This document shows positions 39,356 through 48,529 of a stretch of DNA of 64,000 nt, piece by piece (positions within the stretch are counted from its first letter, which is position 1; every line of letters begins with the position of its first letter). The notes under the pieces were generated by a model. The model did no database searches. It had not been told where the DNA came from and was given only the letters and a program-made list of their open reading frames with translations. The position numbers and the translations under genes are program-made. Source of the stretch: an uncultured Pelagibacteraceae bacterium (GTDB taxonomy: Bacteria > Pseudomonadota > Alphaproteobacteria > Pelagibacterales > Pelagibacteraceae); the NCBI GenBank assembly GCA_902580895.1, contig CACHMJ010000001.1, positions 1 to 64,000 of the forward strand, read 5' to 3'.

Positions 39356-40054
39356 TTAAATTTTATATAACAAAAATTCCTCTTCTCCAGGATTAAAAAG
39401 AAATATCTTTTTCCACTTAATTTCATTTAATTTAGCTGATGTTTTTTCGCCTATACACATCAAATTAGTACTCATCCAAAGACTCTCTAGCTGATTAAAT
39501 TTTATAAATTTTAAAAGACTTGATGCACTGTTTTGTGAATAAACGTAAACCATATCAGGCATATCAAGTTTTAACTTATTAATAAAATCACTATCAAATT
39601 TTTCATTATGTACAGTTCCATAGTTTATCAATCTTTTTACCTCATATCCCTCATTACGCAGTTGATTATCAAGATCCACTGAAATGTTTTCTCCACTTAC
39701 ATAAATTAATTTACCCTCTGTTTTATCAAAATTCTGTAATATCAATTCTTTTAAATTTAGAACGTTTCCCTCTGCAGCAATTGTATTGGAAAAACCATGA
39801 CCTCTTGCTTCTCGCTCGGTTGCATTTCCTACACAAAAACATTTTATATTTTTATCTAGTCCGTTTAAATTTAAAAATCTTACAGCATTAGAACTTGTAA
39901 AAATAATACCCTTAAACTTAGAAAGATCTATTTCTTCATGTAGAATTTTTTTTATTGATAATAAAGGTAAATGTGAAACCTTGTGACCAAGAGACTGAAA
40001 TTTAATGATCATTTCAGAACAATCTTCTAAAGGTCTGGTTAATAGAATATGCAT
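39356..40054 (-). CDS. hemD: Uroporphyrinogen-III synthase
   Basis: 232 residues with the two-domain HemD fold. Recognisable parts are the N-terminal ILLTRPLEDCSEMIIKFQ, IIFTSSNAVRFL near 50 (family TSxNAV), and YVYSQNSASSLLKF near 170. HemD converts hydroxymethylbilane to uroporphyrinogen III in haem synthesis. The protein family is divergent, and identification is supported by position one base after hemC. The sequence begins MHILLTRPL; no better alternative start exists. Confidence 0.9.
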   Translation of the reverse strand: MHILLTRPLEDCSEMIIKFQSLGHKVSHLPLLSIKKILHEEIDLSKFKGIIFTSSNAVRFLNLNGLDKNIKCFCVGNATEREARGHGFSNTIAAEGNVLNLKELILQNFDKTEGKLIYVSGENISVDLDNQLRNEGYEVKRLINYGTVHNEKFDSDFINKLKLDMPDMVYVYSQNSASSLLKFIKFNQLESLWMSTNLMCIGEKTSAKLNEIKWKKIFLFNPGEEEFLLYKI

Positions 40055-40055
40055 T

Positions 40056-40973
40056 TTATCTTTTATAAGTATTATTCGATTTTATTTTTAAAATTTGACC
40101 AATCTCATTTCCAAGTTCTCTAAAATTTTCTAATTTGTCGGATTTTTTTTCATAAAATCTTTGTGAACCATCCAATGAAAAGAGCTCAGCTTCTACTGTA
40201 ATTTTGTTTTCATCTATTTTAGAATGAATTCCAACTGCTGTTTCACAATCTCCCTCTAAAATTTTTAGAATATTTCTTTCAGCATGTGCTCTTTTATAAG
40301 TCTCTTTATGATTAATCTTTTTTAACATTGAAATCATATCTTCATCATTTTCTCTACACTGTATAGCAATTATGCCTTGTCCTGCACTTGGAATTATTTC
40401 TCCAATAGAAAAAATTTCTGAAATTTTATCTTCTAATTTCAGATACTTTATTCCAGCATAAGATAAAATTATCGCATCATACTCACCATCTGCTAATTTT
40501 TTTATTCTAGTGTCAACATTCCCTCTTATAAGTTTACAACTAACATCAGGCCTAATTTTTTTTATTTGAAATTGTCGTCTATAAGAAGATGTCCCAATAA
40601 CAGCATTCTGTTTTAAATCTTTAAATTTTTTATTTCCATTAATTATAGCGATTTCTCTCGCATCAGTTCTTTCAAGAAATGTATCTGTTAAAAGACCATT
40701 GGTCTCAATTGCTGGCATGTCTTTTAGTGCATGAACAGCTATATCAATATTATTTTTTTGAAGCTCTTGTTCGATACTACTTGAAAACAAACCTTTGCCA
40801 CCAACATCGGATAATCTGGTGTCTTGTATCTCATCACCCTTGGTAGAAATTTTTTTAATATTTATATCCTGATCAATAAATTTCGTCGTCTCAATAATTT
40901 TCTCTTTTACTTTTTGTGCATATAATAATGCTAACTTACTTCCTCGAGACCCAATTGTTATTTTCTTTTTCAT
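40056..40973 (-). CDS. hemC: Hydroxymethylbilane synthase (porphobilinogen deaminase)
   Basis: 305-residue enzyme that joins four porphobilinogens on a dipyrromethane cofactor. Motifs: IGSRGSKLALLYAQKV near 7, the catalytic Asp in IAVHALKDMPAI near 80, SSYRRQFQIKKIRPD near 129, LIRGNVDTRIKKL near 147 and ILEGDCETAVGIHS near 240 whose Cys carries the cofactor. It is divergent from tsaD across a 55-base gap, an arrangement common in alphaproteobacteria, and is the first gene of the minus-strand operon through folD. Confidence 0.97.
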   Translation of the reverse strand: MKKKITIGSRGSKLALLYAQKVKEKIIETTKFIDQDINIKKISTKGDEIQDTRLSDVGGKGLFSSSIEQELQKNNIDIAVHALKDMPAIETNGLLTDTFLERTDAREIAIINGNKKFKDLKQNAVIGTSSYRRQFQIKKIRPDVSCKLIRGNVDTRIKKLADGEYDAIILSYAGIKYLKLEDKISEIFSIGEIIPSAGQGIIAIQCRENDEDMISMLKKINHKETYKRAHAERNILKILEGDCETAVGIHSKIDENKITVEAELFSLDGSQRFYEKKSDKLENFRELGNEIGQILKIKSNNTYKR

Positions 40974-41028
40974 AAAAAAATCATTTCTTACTTGTATTGG
41001 GATTGTACAATTATTAAAAACTATTTGT

Positions 41029-42102
41029 ATGAATAAAAAACCCTTAATTCTTGGAATAGAAACTAGCTGTGATGAAACTGCAGCGTCTCTAATTTCAGAA
41101 AATGAGCAAGGAATACCAATAATTCTCTCTAATATTATTTCTAGCCAAACAGAAATTCATAAAGAATTTGGTGGAGTTGTTCCCGAACTTGCTGCCCGAT
41201 CCCATTTAGAAAAAATTGATTGGATTGTTCAAAAGGCTTTGGATGAAAGTGGAAAAAAAATAGACGAAATAGATGCAGTTGCTGCAACGGCTGGGCCAGG
41301 ATTAGTTGTTTGCTTATCAGTCGGCTTAAGTTTTGGTAAAACTTTTGCTAATTTAATTAAAAAACCATTTATTGCAGTTAATCATTTAGAAGGCCACGCT
41401 TTAAGTCCAAGAATTAATTCAGAGTTAAATTACCCGTATTTATTTTTATTAATTTCAGGTGGACACTCACAGTTTTTAAATGTTAAAGGACTTGGAAATT
41501 ATAAAAGATTGGGCACCACTATAGATGATGCCTTAGGTGAAGCATTTGATAAAACTGCAAAGTTATTAGGAATAGAATTTCCTGGTGGACCCAAAATTGA
41601 AGTTTTTGCTGATAAGGGAAATCCTGAAAAATATGATTTACCAAAGCCAATTATTAACAGGGGGGGTTGTAACTTATCATTTGCAGGCTTGAAGACAGCG
41701 GTTTTAAAAATATCAAAAAATATAAAAACAGAACAAGATAAATTTGATTTAGCAGCCTCGTTTCAAAAAACAATAATTGAAATCCTGAATAAGAAAACAA
41801 AGATTGCTTTTTTAGAATTTGAGAAACAAAATAATCTTAAGAAAAAAAATTTTGTTATTGCTGGTGGTGTTGCAGCTAACAAAAAAATTAGATCAATGTT
41901 AATTAATTTATGTAATGAGAAAAATTATGAAAGTATATTTCCACCAATAGAACTCTGTGGTGATAATGCTGCAATGATAGGGATGGTAGGCTTAGAAAAA
42001 TTTAAAATAAATCAATTTAATGATTTAGATCATCCAGCAAAACCCAGATGGCCTCTAGATGAAAAAGCTAATTTCTTAAAGGGAGCAGGTGTAAAATTAT
42101 AA
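41029..42102 (+). CDS. tsaD: tRNA N6-threonylcarbamoyladenosine synthase subunit TsaD
   Basis: 357-residue ASKHA-fold protein (Gcp/YgjD) that with TsaB, TsaC and TsaE adds threonylcarbamoyl to A37 of ANN-decoding tRNAs. Signature pieces: LGIETSCDETAASLIS near 9, VPELAARSHLEKI near 55, the metal-binding NHLEGHALSPRI near 118, LLISGGHSQFL near 143, LGEAFDKTAKLLG near 171 and FPGGPKIE. The typical C-terminal half includes VIAGGVAANKKIRS and CGDNAAMIG. It ends one base into the EVE gene. Confidence 0.97.
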   Translation: MNKKPLILGIETSCDETAASLISENEQGIPIILSNIISSQTEIHKEFGGVVPELAARSHLEKIDWIVQKALDESGKKIDEIDAVAATAGPGLVVCLSVGLSFGKTFANLIKKPFIAVNHLEGHALSPRINSELNYPYLFLLISGGHSQFLNVKGLGNYKRLGTTIDDALGEAFDKTAKLLGIEFPGGPKIEVFADKGNPEKYDLPKPIINRGGCNLSFAGLKTAVLKISKNIKTEQDKFDLAASFQKTIIEILNKKTKIAFLEFEKQNNLKKKNFVIAGGVAANKKIRSMLINLCNEKNYESIFPPIELCGDNAAMIGMVGLEKFKINQFNDLDHPAKPRWPLDEKANFLKGAGVKL

Positions 42103-42515
42103 TGCAATACTGGTTACTTAAATCAGAGCCTGATGTTTGGTCAATTGATCAACAAAAAAAAGCTGGTAAAAAAGGAGCACCCTGGGACGGTGTGAGAAAC
42201 TATCAAGCAGCTAAGAATTTAAAAACTATGAAAAAGGGTGATCAATGTTTTTTTTATCACTCAAATATAGGAAAAGAAATTGTTGGAATAGTAGAAGTTG
42301 TTAAAGAACATTACATTGATAAAACAGACAAATCAGGAAGATTTGTTGCAGTGACTGTTAAGTTTTTGAAAAGACTTGATAATCCTGTGTCTTTAGAGCA
42401 AATTAAAAAAAACAAGGATTTAAGCCATTTATCTTTAATTAAACAAAGTAGATTATCTGTTATGCCTATTGACTCTAAAAGCTGGAAGCTTTTAAATAAA
42501 ATGAGTAATAATTAA
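42102..42515 (+). CDS. EVE domain protein
   Basis: 137 residues beginning MQYWLLKSEPDVWSID, the EVE (PUA-like fold) signature WLLKSEPxxxS, with APWDGVRNYQAAKNLKTMKKGDQCFFYHSN near 27-56 and the usual VTVKFLKRLDNPVSLEQIK near 86. EVE proteins bind modified bases in RNA or DNA (thymocyte nuclear protein 1 type). Its start overlaps the tsaD stop by one base. Adjacency with TsaD is suggestive of nucleic-acid modification but does not fix the substrate. Confidence 0.92.
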   Translation: MQYWLLKSEPDVWSIDQQKKAGKKGAPWDGVRNYQAAKNLKTMKKGDQCFFYHSNIGKEIVGIVEVVKEHYIDKTDKSGRFVAVTVKFLKRLDNPVSLEQIKKNKDLSHLSLIKQSRLSVMPIDSKSWKLLNKMSNN

Positions 42516-42521
42516 AAAAAT

Positions 42522-44594
42522 ATGCCAAAAAAAAGGAAATCAAAAAAGAAAAAAACCAAAAAAAGAAAGAAAAAAAAGTCTTTAAAAAAAAGAAGAAAAA
42601 TAAAAAAGGCTTCAAAAGCTAAAAGATCTAAAAATAAAAATATTGATAAAACATCATCTAATGATCAAGTTATCAAAACTAAACCTGAATGGGTGAAAAG
42701 AAGTTTAGCAAATAAAGCTCAATATCAAAAAAAATATTCTGATTCTATTAAAAATAATAATTCATTTTGGAAAAAAGAAGGAAAGAGAATTACTTGGATA
42801 AAACCTTACAAAAAAATTAAAGATGTCAAATATAGTAAAGACGAAGTAAGAATTAAATGGTTTGAAGATGGTACTTTAAATGCATCTGCAAACTGTATTG
42901 ATCGTCATTTAAAAGATAAAAAAGATAAAACTGCAATTATATGGGTAGGGGATAATCCTAAAGATACTCAAAAAATTTCTTACAAACAATTGCATCAAAA
43001 AGTTTCAAAAGCTGCTAATGGTCTTAAAAAACTAGGGATACAAAAGGGCGACCGTGTCACTATTTATCTCACGATGATACCTGAATTAGCAATACTGATG
43101 TTAGCTTGTGCAAGGATAGGTGCAGTCCACTCAATAATTTTTGGTGGTTTCTCTGCAGAATCAATTTCTGGAAGAGTTAATGATTGTAAATCAGAATATA
43201 TAATTACTGCTGATGAGGGAGTAAGAGGAGGCAAAACTATTCCTTTAAAAGCAACAACAGATGAAGCCTTATCTAATTGTCCAGATGTTAAAAAATGTAT
43301 TGTAGTAAAAAGAACTGGTAATTATGTATATTGGGATCAAGATCGAGACGTCTGGTATCATGACCTAATTAAAGATGTACCAAATTATTGTGAGCCTGAA
43401 GAAATGAATGCGGAGGATCCTTTATTTATTCTTTACACATCAGGATCAACCGGAAAACCTAAAGGGGTTTTGCATACCACTGGAGGATATATGGTTTATG
43501 CTTCTATGACTCATCAATATATTTTTAATTATAAACCAAATGACATTTATTGGTGTACAGCAGATATTGGATGGGTAACTGGTCATAGTTATATTATTTA
43601 TGGACCATTAGCTAATGGTGCAACAACTATTATGTTTGAAGGTGTTCCAAATTACCCTGATAGCTCAAGGTGGTGGCAGATAGTAGACAAGTATAAGGTT
43701 AATACTTTTTACACAGCACCAACAGCTATAAGAGCCTTGATGAGAGAGGGTGATGGTCCAGTTAATAAAACTTCAAGAAAATCCTTAAAATTATTAGGTA
43801 CTGTTGGGGAACCTATAAATCCAGAGGCATGGATGTGGTATTACAAAACCGTTGGAAATTCAAAATGTCCAATAGTCGATACTTGGTGGCAAACAGAAAC
43901 AGGAGGAATTCTTATAGCACCACAAACTGGTGCCATTCCACTTAAGCCTGGTTCAGCAACAAAACCTTTTTACGGAATTAAACCAGTGTTGGTAAATAAA
44001 GACGGTAAAGAAATAAAAGGTGAAGGTGAAGGTAGGCTTTGTATAGCTCAATCTTGGCCTGGTCAAATGAGAACAGTTTATGGTGATCATCAAAGATTTA
44101 TTGATACATATTTTTCACAGTTTGATGGAAAATATTTCACTGGAGATGGATGTAAAAGAGATAAAGATGGCTACTATTGGATAACTGGTAGAGTTGATGA
44201 TGTAATCATTGTCTCTGGTCATAACCTTGGTACTGCTGAAATTGAAAGTGCATTTGTTGCACATCCTAAAGTAGCAGAGGCTGCAGTGGTTGGGTATCCT
44301 CATGATATCAAAGGGAATGGGTTGTACTGTTATGTTACTTTAAATGCTGGAGAAAGCGAGACGGGTGATTTAGATAGAGAACTAAAGCTTTGGGTAAGAA
44401 AACAAATAGGACCTTTGGCAACGCCAGATTTAATTCATTTTACCCCAGGACTTCCAAAAACAAGATCTGGAAAAATTATGAGAAGAATTTTAAGAAAGAT
44501 TGCAGCAAACGAGCATGGACAACTAGGCGATACAACTACTCTTGCTGATCCTGGTGTGGTTGATAGTTTAGTTGAAAATAGAAAAAATACTTAA
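42522..44594 (+). CDS. acsA: Acetyl-CoA synthetase (AMP-forming) with a Lys/Arg-rich N-terminal tail
   Basis: 690 residues. After a 40-residue tail with 22 Lys and 5 Arg ([17 protein letters not shown] and on), residues about 55-690 form a canonical AcsA: adenylation motifs [14 protein letters not shown] near 307, [15 protein letters not shown] near 466 (aa-motif), and [25 protein letters not shown] near 541, with [11 protein letters not shown] containing the acetylation-target Lys near 656. The enzyme makes acetyl-CoA from acetate, ATP and CoA. The tail is absent from E. coli Acs; no good downstream start exists before residue 180 apart from a GTG in WVKRSLA. The DUF4212/SSS symporter genes 750 bases downstream suggest acetate uptake. 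Confidence 0.95.
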   Translation: MPKKRKSKKKKTKKRKKKKSLKKRRKIKKASKAKRSKNKNIDKTSSNDQVIKTKPEWVKRSLANKAQYQKKYSDSIKNNNSFWKKEGKRITWIKPYKKIKDVKYSKDEVRIKWFEDGTLNASANCIDRHLKDKKDKTAIIWVGDNPKDTQKISYKQLHQKVSKAANGLKKLGIQKGDRVTIYLTMIPELAILMLACARIGAVHSIIFGGFSAESISGRVNDCKSEYIITADEGVRGGKTIPLKATTDEALSNCPDVKKCIVVKRTGNYVYWDQDRDVWYHDLIKDVPNYCEPEEMNAEDPLFILYTSGSTGKPKGVLHTTGGYMVYASMTHQYIFNYKPNDIYWCTADIGWVTGHSYIIYGPLANGATTIMFEGVPNYPDSSRWWQIVDKYKVNTFYTAPTAIRALMREGDGPVNKTSRKSLKLLGTVGEPINPEAWMWYYKTVGNSKCPIVDTWWQTETGGILIAPQTGAIPLKPGSATKPFYGIKPVLVNKDGKEIKGEGEGRLCIAQSWPGQMRTVYGDHQRFIDTYFSQFDGKYFTGDGCKRDKDGYYWITGRVDDVIIVSGHNLGTAEIESAFVAHPKVAEAAVVGYPHDIKGNGLYCYVTLNAGESETGDLDRELKLWVRKQIGPLATPDLIHFTPGLPKTRSGKIMRRILRKIAANEHGQLGDTTTLADPGVVDSLVENRKNT

Positions 44595-45235
44595 AATTTT
44601 ATCCTTTCATTAAATTCTTTTTTCACAACATCCCATTTTAAAATTACTGAGTTTAGAACTATTTTACGATCTAAAGTTTTTAAATCTTCTGCGATTGGCG
44701 CCCACTTGTATAATGATAAAGCGCTAGGATTGAATGGTAAATCATTGTGATGATCATTCCAATTGATATTTCGTATTCTTTCATCAAAACTTTTTTTTGC
44801 ATTTTCTATTATGTCAATTGGCATCTTATTTGAAGTCTCATCATCTAAAATTTTTAAAAAAATTTCTTTTGCTTTCTCTGTGTCTTGGTAATTAAAATTC
44901 GCTTTCAATTTTGAAAATGTGAACAATGTAAGATCTTGAAGAGCAACTGAATAAATATTCCACTTAGCCAAGTTTACTGAGTCCATAAAAGTATCATTCT
45001 CGAAATGAAGAACGTATCTAGTTCCCATCCTCGTTTTAAGATAGCCGTAAAGAGTAACCTGGCTTACCCAAGCAGATTTAGTTTGAATAAAAGTTTCAAG
45101 TTCATCCAAATTGCTAATTTTACCCTTAGGAATAAAAGCTTTGAACATGGCGAAAAGATAAGTCTTAAAATCATGCCAGGTTAAGTCTCTCCACGTTAAT
45201 TTGTATTTCCCCATAAAAAGCCCTATTTTTGACAC
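44591..45235 (-). CDS. Conserved-looking protein of unknown function
   Basis: 214 residues with no signal peptide or membrane helix. It is rich in Trp, Lys and Asp; the N-terminal part [23 protein letters not shown] precedes a mostly helical body and a [14 protein letters not shown] ending. An internal Met at residue 8 ([10 protein letters not shown], start 45214) is an equally good start. I do not recognise a family. It is convergent with acsA (overlap of four bases) and divergent from the DUF4212 symporter subunit, so it lies inside the acetate module. Confidence 0.65.
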   Translation of the reverse strand: MSKIGLFMGKYKLTWRDLTWHDFKTYLFAMFKAFIPKGKISNLDELETFIQTKSAWVSQVTLYGYLKTRMGTRYVLHFENDTFMDSVNLAKWNIYSVALQDLTLFTFSKLKANFNYQDTEKAKEIFLKILDDETSNKMPIDIIENAKKSFDERIRNINWNDHHNDLPFNPSALSLYKWAPIAEDLKTLDRKIVLNSVILKWDVVKKEFNERIKF

Positions 45236-45339
45236 TTATAACTAGAAAAGGCTAGTAAATTTACCAATTTTAACACTTTAAATCTATTTCATAATGGTTA
45301 TGGTTTTGGCCAGTTATAACTAAAAAGAGAGAGGTATAA

Positions 45340-45600
45340 ATGTCAAAACAAGAACAACACTGGGAAAAATCCAAGGGTTTGCTAATGATGACGTTAGCAA
45401 TTTGGTTTGTTTTCTCAATTGGCATCTTCCTATTCGGGGCTGAAATGAACGAGGTTACGGGACCATTTGGTTATCCGTTAACGTATTGGTTCACATGTCA
45501 AGGTTCTCTTGGAATTTTCGTAATACTAATTTTCTGGTTTGCGAATAGACAAGAAAAAATTGATGAAGAGTTCGGCTTTAGTGAAAGAGGAGATGACTAA
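45340..45600 (+). CDS. DUF4212 sodium symporter small subunit
   Basis: 86-residue membrane protein with two helices (about 17-37 and 48-70) starting MSKQEQHWEKSKGLLMM, with family features VFSIGIFLFGAEMNEVTGPFGYPLTYWFTCQGSLGIF (split here as VFSIGIFLFGAEMNE and GYPLTYWFTCQG). DUF4212 proteins are encoded just upstream of VC_2705-type solute:sodium symporters and act as small subunits. A purine-rich ribosome site GAGAGAGG (45327-45334) precedes the ATG by five bases, unusually good for this genome, indicating strong translation. It overlaps the next gene by one base. Confidence 0.93.
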   Translation: MSKQEQHWEKSKGLLMMTLAIWFVFSIGIFLFGAEMNEVTGPFGYPLTYWFTCQGSLGIFVILIFWFANRQEKIDEEFGFSERGDD

Positions 45601-47414
45601 TGATTAAAGGTAATTTTATAGACAATTTACCTAAGGTTTATGGAATCTATACAGGAGGATTTTTAGGTTTCATAATCATTATGTCGATTGCAGAGCAGAT
45701 GGGTATGACAGCGAAAACAATTGGTATTTGTTTCGTTGCCTTTACGGTAGCCATCTATGCTATAATTGGTTATCTATCACGTACAGCTCAAGCTGATGCA
45801 TATTACGTAGCAGGAAGACAAGTACCAACCGTTTTCAACGGAATGGCGACAGCAGCAGACTGGATGTCTGGTGCATCATTCGTTGCAATGGCAGGTGGTA
45901 TTTACTTTAAAGGATACGGTTATATGGCACTACTTGTAGGTTGGACTGGTGGATATGTATTAGTTGCATCACTATTAGCACCTTACTTAAGAAAATTTGG
46001 CTGTTACACAGTTCCAGATTTTATAGGTACGAGATACGGTGGTAATTTAAGTAGATTCATGGCAGTAGTAGTTTTAACTGTTGCTTCATTTACTTATGTA
46101 ACTGCACAAATTAACGCCACAGGTACAATCGCATCTGTTGCACTTGATATTCCATTCCAATACGCTGTATACGTTGGACTTATAAGTATTTTACTTTGTT
46201 CAATGCTTGGTGGTATGAGAGGGGTAACTTGGACACAGGTAGCTCAATATATCGTACTAATCATAGCTTACTTATTACCAGTATTCTGGATCAGTAATAA
46301 AATGGGTGCGGGTTTCTTCCCTCACTTCATGTTAGCTGATGAAGTTTCTAGAATAGCTGAATTAGAGGCTCAGTTTGGTTTTGTTAAAAACTCAGCTGAA
46401 AATCTAAAAGAAGTGCCAAAAGGTTTGGCTGGAATAACTAAAGCTCACTCAGCGGTGAACGCAACACCTTGGGCATTTATTTCATTAGCGTTAGCGATGA
46501 TGATGGGAACAGCTTCATTGCCTCACGTTATGATGAGATATTTTACTACTCCAAGTGTAAAAGCTGCTAGAAAATCAGTAGGTTGGTCATTATTCTTTAT
46601 CTTCCTACTTTATTCTTCTGCTCCAATGTTAGCGACACTATCTAAGTTGTCATTGATTGATCCGTCACTACCAACAGGTATTATCGGTAAATCAATAGCT
46701 GAAGTTCAATCGATAGATTGGTATCAAAACTGGAACCAAGCAAACTTAATGTTTGTAAGCGACTTTAACGGAAATGGAACTCTTGAGTTAAATGAGTTTT
46801 TCATGGGTGGTAAAGCCGTTGTGTTAGCAACTCCAGAAATAGCTGGATTACCATATGTAATCTCAGGTCTGGTTGCTGCTGGAGGTATGGCTGCTGCCAT
46901 GTCAACAGCCGATGGTTTGATTTTAGCAATTGCAAACGCAATCTCACACGATGTTTACTATAAGATCATCGATCCAAAAGCTGAGACTGCTAAAAGACTA
47001 GTTGTTGCAAGGGTATTACTTGTAGTAATTGGTTTTGCAGGAGCAACAATCGCAGCTCTTGAGATTCAAGGTATCTTAGGTTCAGTAATCTGGGCTTTTG
47101 ACTTTGCGATGTCAGGACTATTCTTCCCACTTGTACTTGGTGTATGGTGGAAGAGAGCTAACAAAGAAGGTGCTATTGCTGGTATGTTCTTAGGATTAGT
47201 TTCTGGTGCTGCTTACCTAGTTTGGGTAAGAACAGGCGGAAGTGGATTCTTAGGAATTACACAGTTAACGTTTGGTATCTTTGGTTCAGCTGTCAGCTTA
47301 GTAGCAATGGTTGTGGTGAGTTTAATGACTCAAGCACCAAACGCTGCAACGCAGAAAATGGTTGATGAGGTTCGTATACCAGCTGGTAAATCGATCCTTG
47401 GCAAACAACACTAA
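45600..47414 (+). CDS. Sodium:solute symporter (VC_2705 subfamily, acetate/short organic acid type) with EF-hand-like loop
   Basis: 604 residues, about 13 membrane helices of the SSS fold. Motifs: VAGRQVPTVFNGMATAADWMSGASFV near 72-97, GTRYGGNLSRFMAV near 142, SLPHVMMRYFTTPSVKAARKSVGW near 300-323, and AAMSTADGLILAIANAISHDVYYKII near 432-457, all typical of VC_2705/ActP-like symporters. An EF-hand loop DFNGNGTLELNE occupies residues 388-399 (bases 46761-46796) in a long hydrophilic loop. Codon use and a strong ribosome site on the partner gene suggest high expression. Neighbour acsA points to acetate, but propionate or lactate are possible. Confidence 0.92.
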   Translation: MIKGNFIDNLPKVYGIYTGGFLGFIIIMSIAEQMGMTAKTIGICFVAFTVAIYAIIGYLSRTAQADAYYVAGRQVPTVFNGMATAADWMSGASFVAMAGGIYFKGYGYMALLVGWTGGYVLVASLLAPYLRKFGCYTVPDFIGTRYGGNLSRFMAVVVLTVASFTYVTAQINATGTIASVALDIPFQYAVYVGLISILLCSMLGGMRGVTWTQVAQYIVLIIAYLLPVFWISNKMGAGFFPHFMLADEVSRIAELEAQFGFVKNSAENLKEVPKGLAGITKAHSAVNATPWAFISLALAMMMGTASLPHVMMRYFTTPSVKAARKSVGWSLFFIFLLYSSAPMLATLSKLSLIDPSLPTGIIGKSIAEVQSIDWYQNWNQANLMFVSDFNGNGTLELNEFFMGGKAVVLATPEIAGLPYVISGLVAAGGMAAAMSTADGLILAIANAISHDVYYKIIDPKAETAKRLVVARVLLVVIGFAGATIAALEIQGILGSVIWAFDFAMSGLFFPLVLGVWWKRANKEGAIAGMFLGLVSGAAYLVWVRTGGSGFLGITQLTFGIFGSAVSLVAMVVVSLMTQAPNAATQKMVDEVRIPAGKSILGKQH

Positions 47415-47425
47415 ATAATCTTTTT

Positions 47426-47452
47426 AAGGGGCGATTAATTTCGCCCCTTTTA
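47426..47452 (+). terminator. Intrinsic terminator after the symporter gene
   Basis: AAGGGGCGA (47426-47434) pairs with TCGCCCCTT (47441-47449) around TTAATT, giving a nine-base GC-rich stem, followed by TTTAAT. It starts 12 bases after the symporter stop codon and should end the DUF4212-SSS transcript before the downstream YggT-like gene. Confidence 0.88.
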
Positions 47453-47483
47453 ATTTCGATCTTTTTCCAATATAAATTTCTCA

Positions 47484-47828
47484 ATGTCAGCTAACTTTCA
47501 TCCTTTAGTATATATAATTGACTATATTCTTGGAGTAATCATGTGGACTTTGATTGGAAGGGTTGCAATGAATATTTTTCAAAGAGAAGATTCTCAATTT
47601 TTTTTTATGAGAGTCTTTGTTAAATTTACTAATCCTTTGATCAACTTATTTAAACCTATAACTCCATCATTTATCATACAACCAATCGTACCTCTTTACG
47701 TTGCTTGGTTTTTTTTCATGATAAGGTTTTACTTTATGCCTTGGGTTCTAGGATACTCGGTGATGGGCATGTTGTCATTTCCATTAGAAAGTGAGATTTC
47801 AAGACAAATTTATCAATTTTTTAATTAA
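47484..47828 (+). CDS. YggT-like membrane protein
   Basis: 114 residues with helices at about 10-30 and 65-100. The intervening RVFVKFTNPLINLFKPITPSFI (about 43-64) and IQPIVPLYVAWFF resemble the YggT/YlmG pattern (TxPxLxPxRxxxP) of the protein at 37981, but the match is weaker and the basic loop differs. A divergent paralogue or unrelated two-helix protein are both possible. It lies 31 bases after the symporter terminator and 40 bases before rpe; no function inferred. Confidence 0.6.
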   Translation: MSANFHPLVYIIDYILGVIMWTLIGRVAMNIFQREDSQFFFMRVFVKFTNPLINLFKPITPSFIIQPIVPLYVAWFFFMIRFYFMPWVLGYSVMGMLSFPLESEISRQIYQFFN

Positions 47829-47868
47829 ATTAGATTTTAAAATTTGGTACTAGTTAATTTAATAATCT

Positions 47869-48528
47869 ATGAAAAAAATACAAATTTCCCCCTCAATATT
47901 ATCTGCTGACTTTAGTCAACTAGGAAATGAAATTAAAAGACTCGAGGATGCAGGGGCAGATATGATACATGTTGATGTAATGGATGGTCACTTCGTTCCC
48001 AATTTAACTATTGGACCTCCAGTCATTAAAACTCTTAGAAAGCATTCAGAATTAACTTTTGATGTGCACTTGATGATTTCACCTGTCCATAAATATATAA
48101 AAGATTTTGCAGATGCAGGAGCTGATATAATTACTATACACCCTGAAGCTACTGATAATTTAGCAGAATCAATTAAACATATTAAAAGTTTTAAAAAAAA
48201 GGTTGGTATTTCTCTAAATCCAAATACCGAGATCAACATAATCGAAAATGAGTTAAAGAACGTGGATTTGATTTTAGTTATGAGTGTTTATCCAGGTTTT
48301 GGAGGTCAGAAATTTATTCCTGACGTCATTAAAAAAATTGAATTATTAAAAAAAATAAAAGATGATAAAAATTATAAGTACGACATTGAAGTAGATGGAG
48401 GAATAAATTTTTCAAATTCAAAAGATGTAATAAACGCAGGCGCAAATATTCTTGTATCGGGAACTACAATATTTAAAGAAAACAACGGAAACATTAAAAA
48501 GAATATAGAAACACTTAAAGAAGTGTAG
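47869..48528 (+). CDS. rpe: Ribulose-phosphate 3-epimerase
   Basis: 219-residue TIM-barrel enzyme interconverting ribulose-5-phosphate and xylulose-5-phosphate in the pentose phosphate pathway. Motifs: ISPSILSADFSQLGNE near 4, MIHVDVMDGHFVPNLTIGPPVI near 32 (catalytic Asp and metal ligand), FDVHLMI near 64, VMSVYPGFGGQKFIPD near 136 (phosphate and active-site loop) and VDGGINFSNS near 173 (second catalytic Asp). The gene opens a plus-strand run with the heparinase-like gene (1-base gap) and purH, an arrangement common in alphaproteobacteria. Confidence 0.97.
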   Translation: MKKIQISPSILSADFSQLGNEIKRLEDAGADMIHVDVMDGHFVPNLTIGPPVIKTLRKHSELTFDVHLMISPVHKYIKDFADAGADIITIHPEATDNLAESIKHIKSFKKKVGISLNPNTEINIIENELKNVDLILVMSVYPGFGGQKFIPDVIKKIELLKKIKDDKNYKYDIEVDGGINFSNSKDVINAGANILVSGTTIFKENNGNIKKNIETLKEV

Positions 48529-48529
48529 A

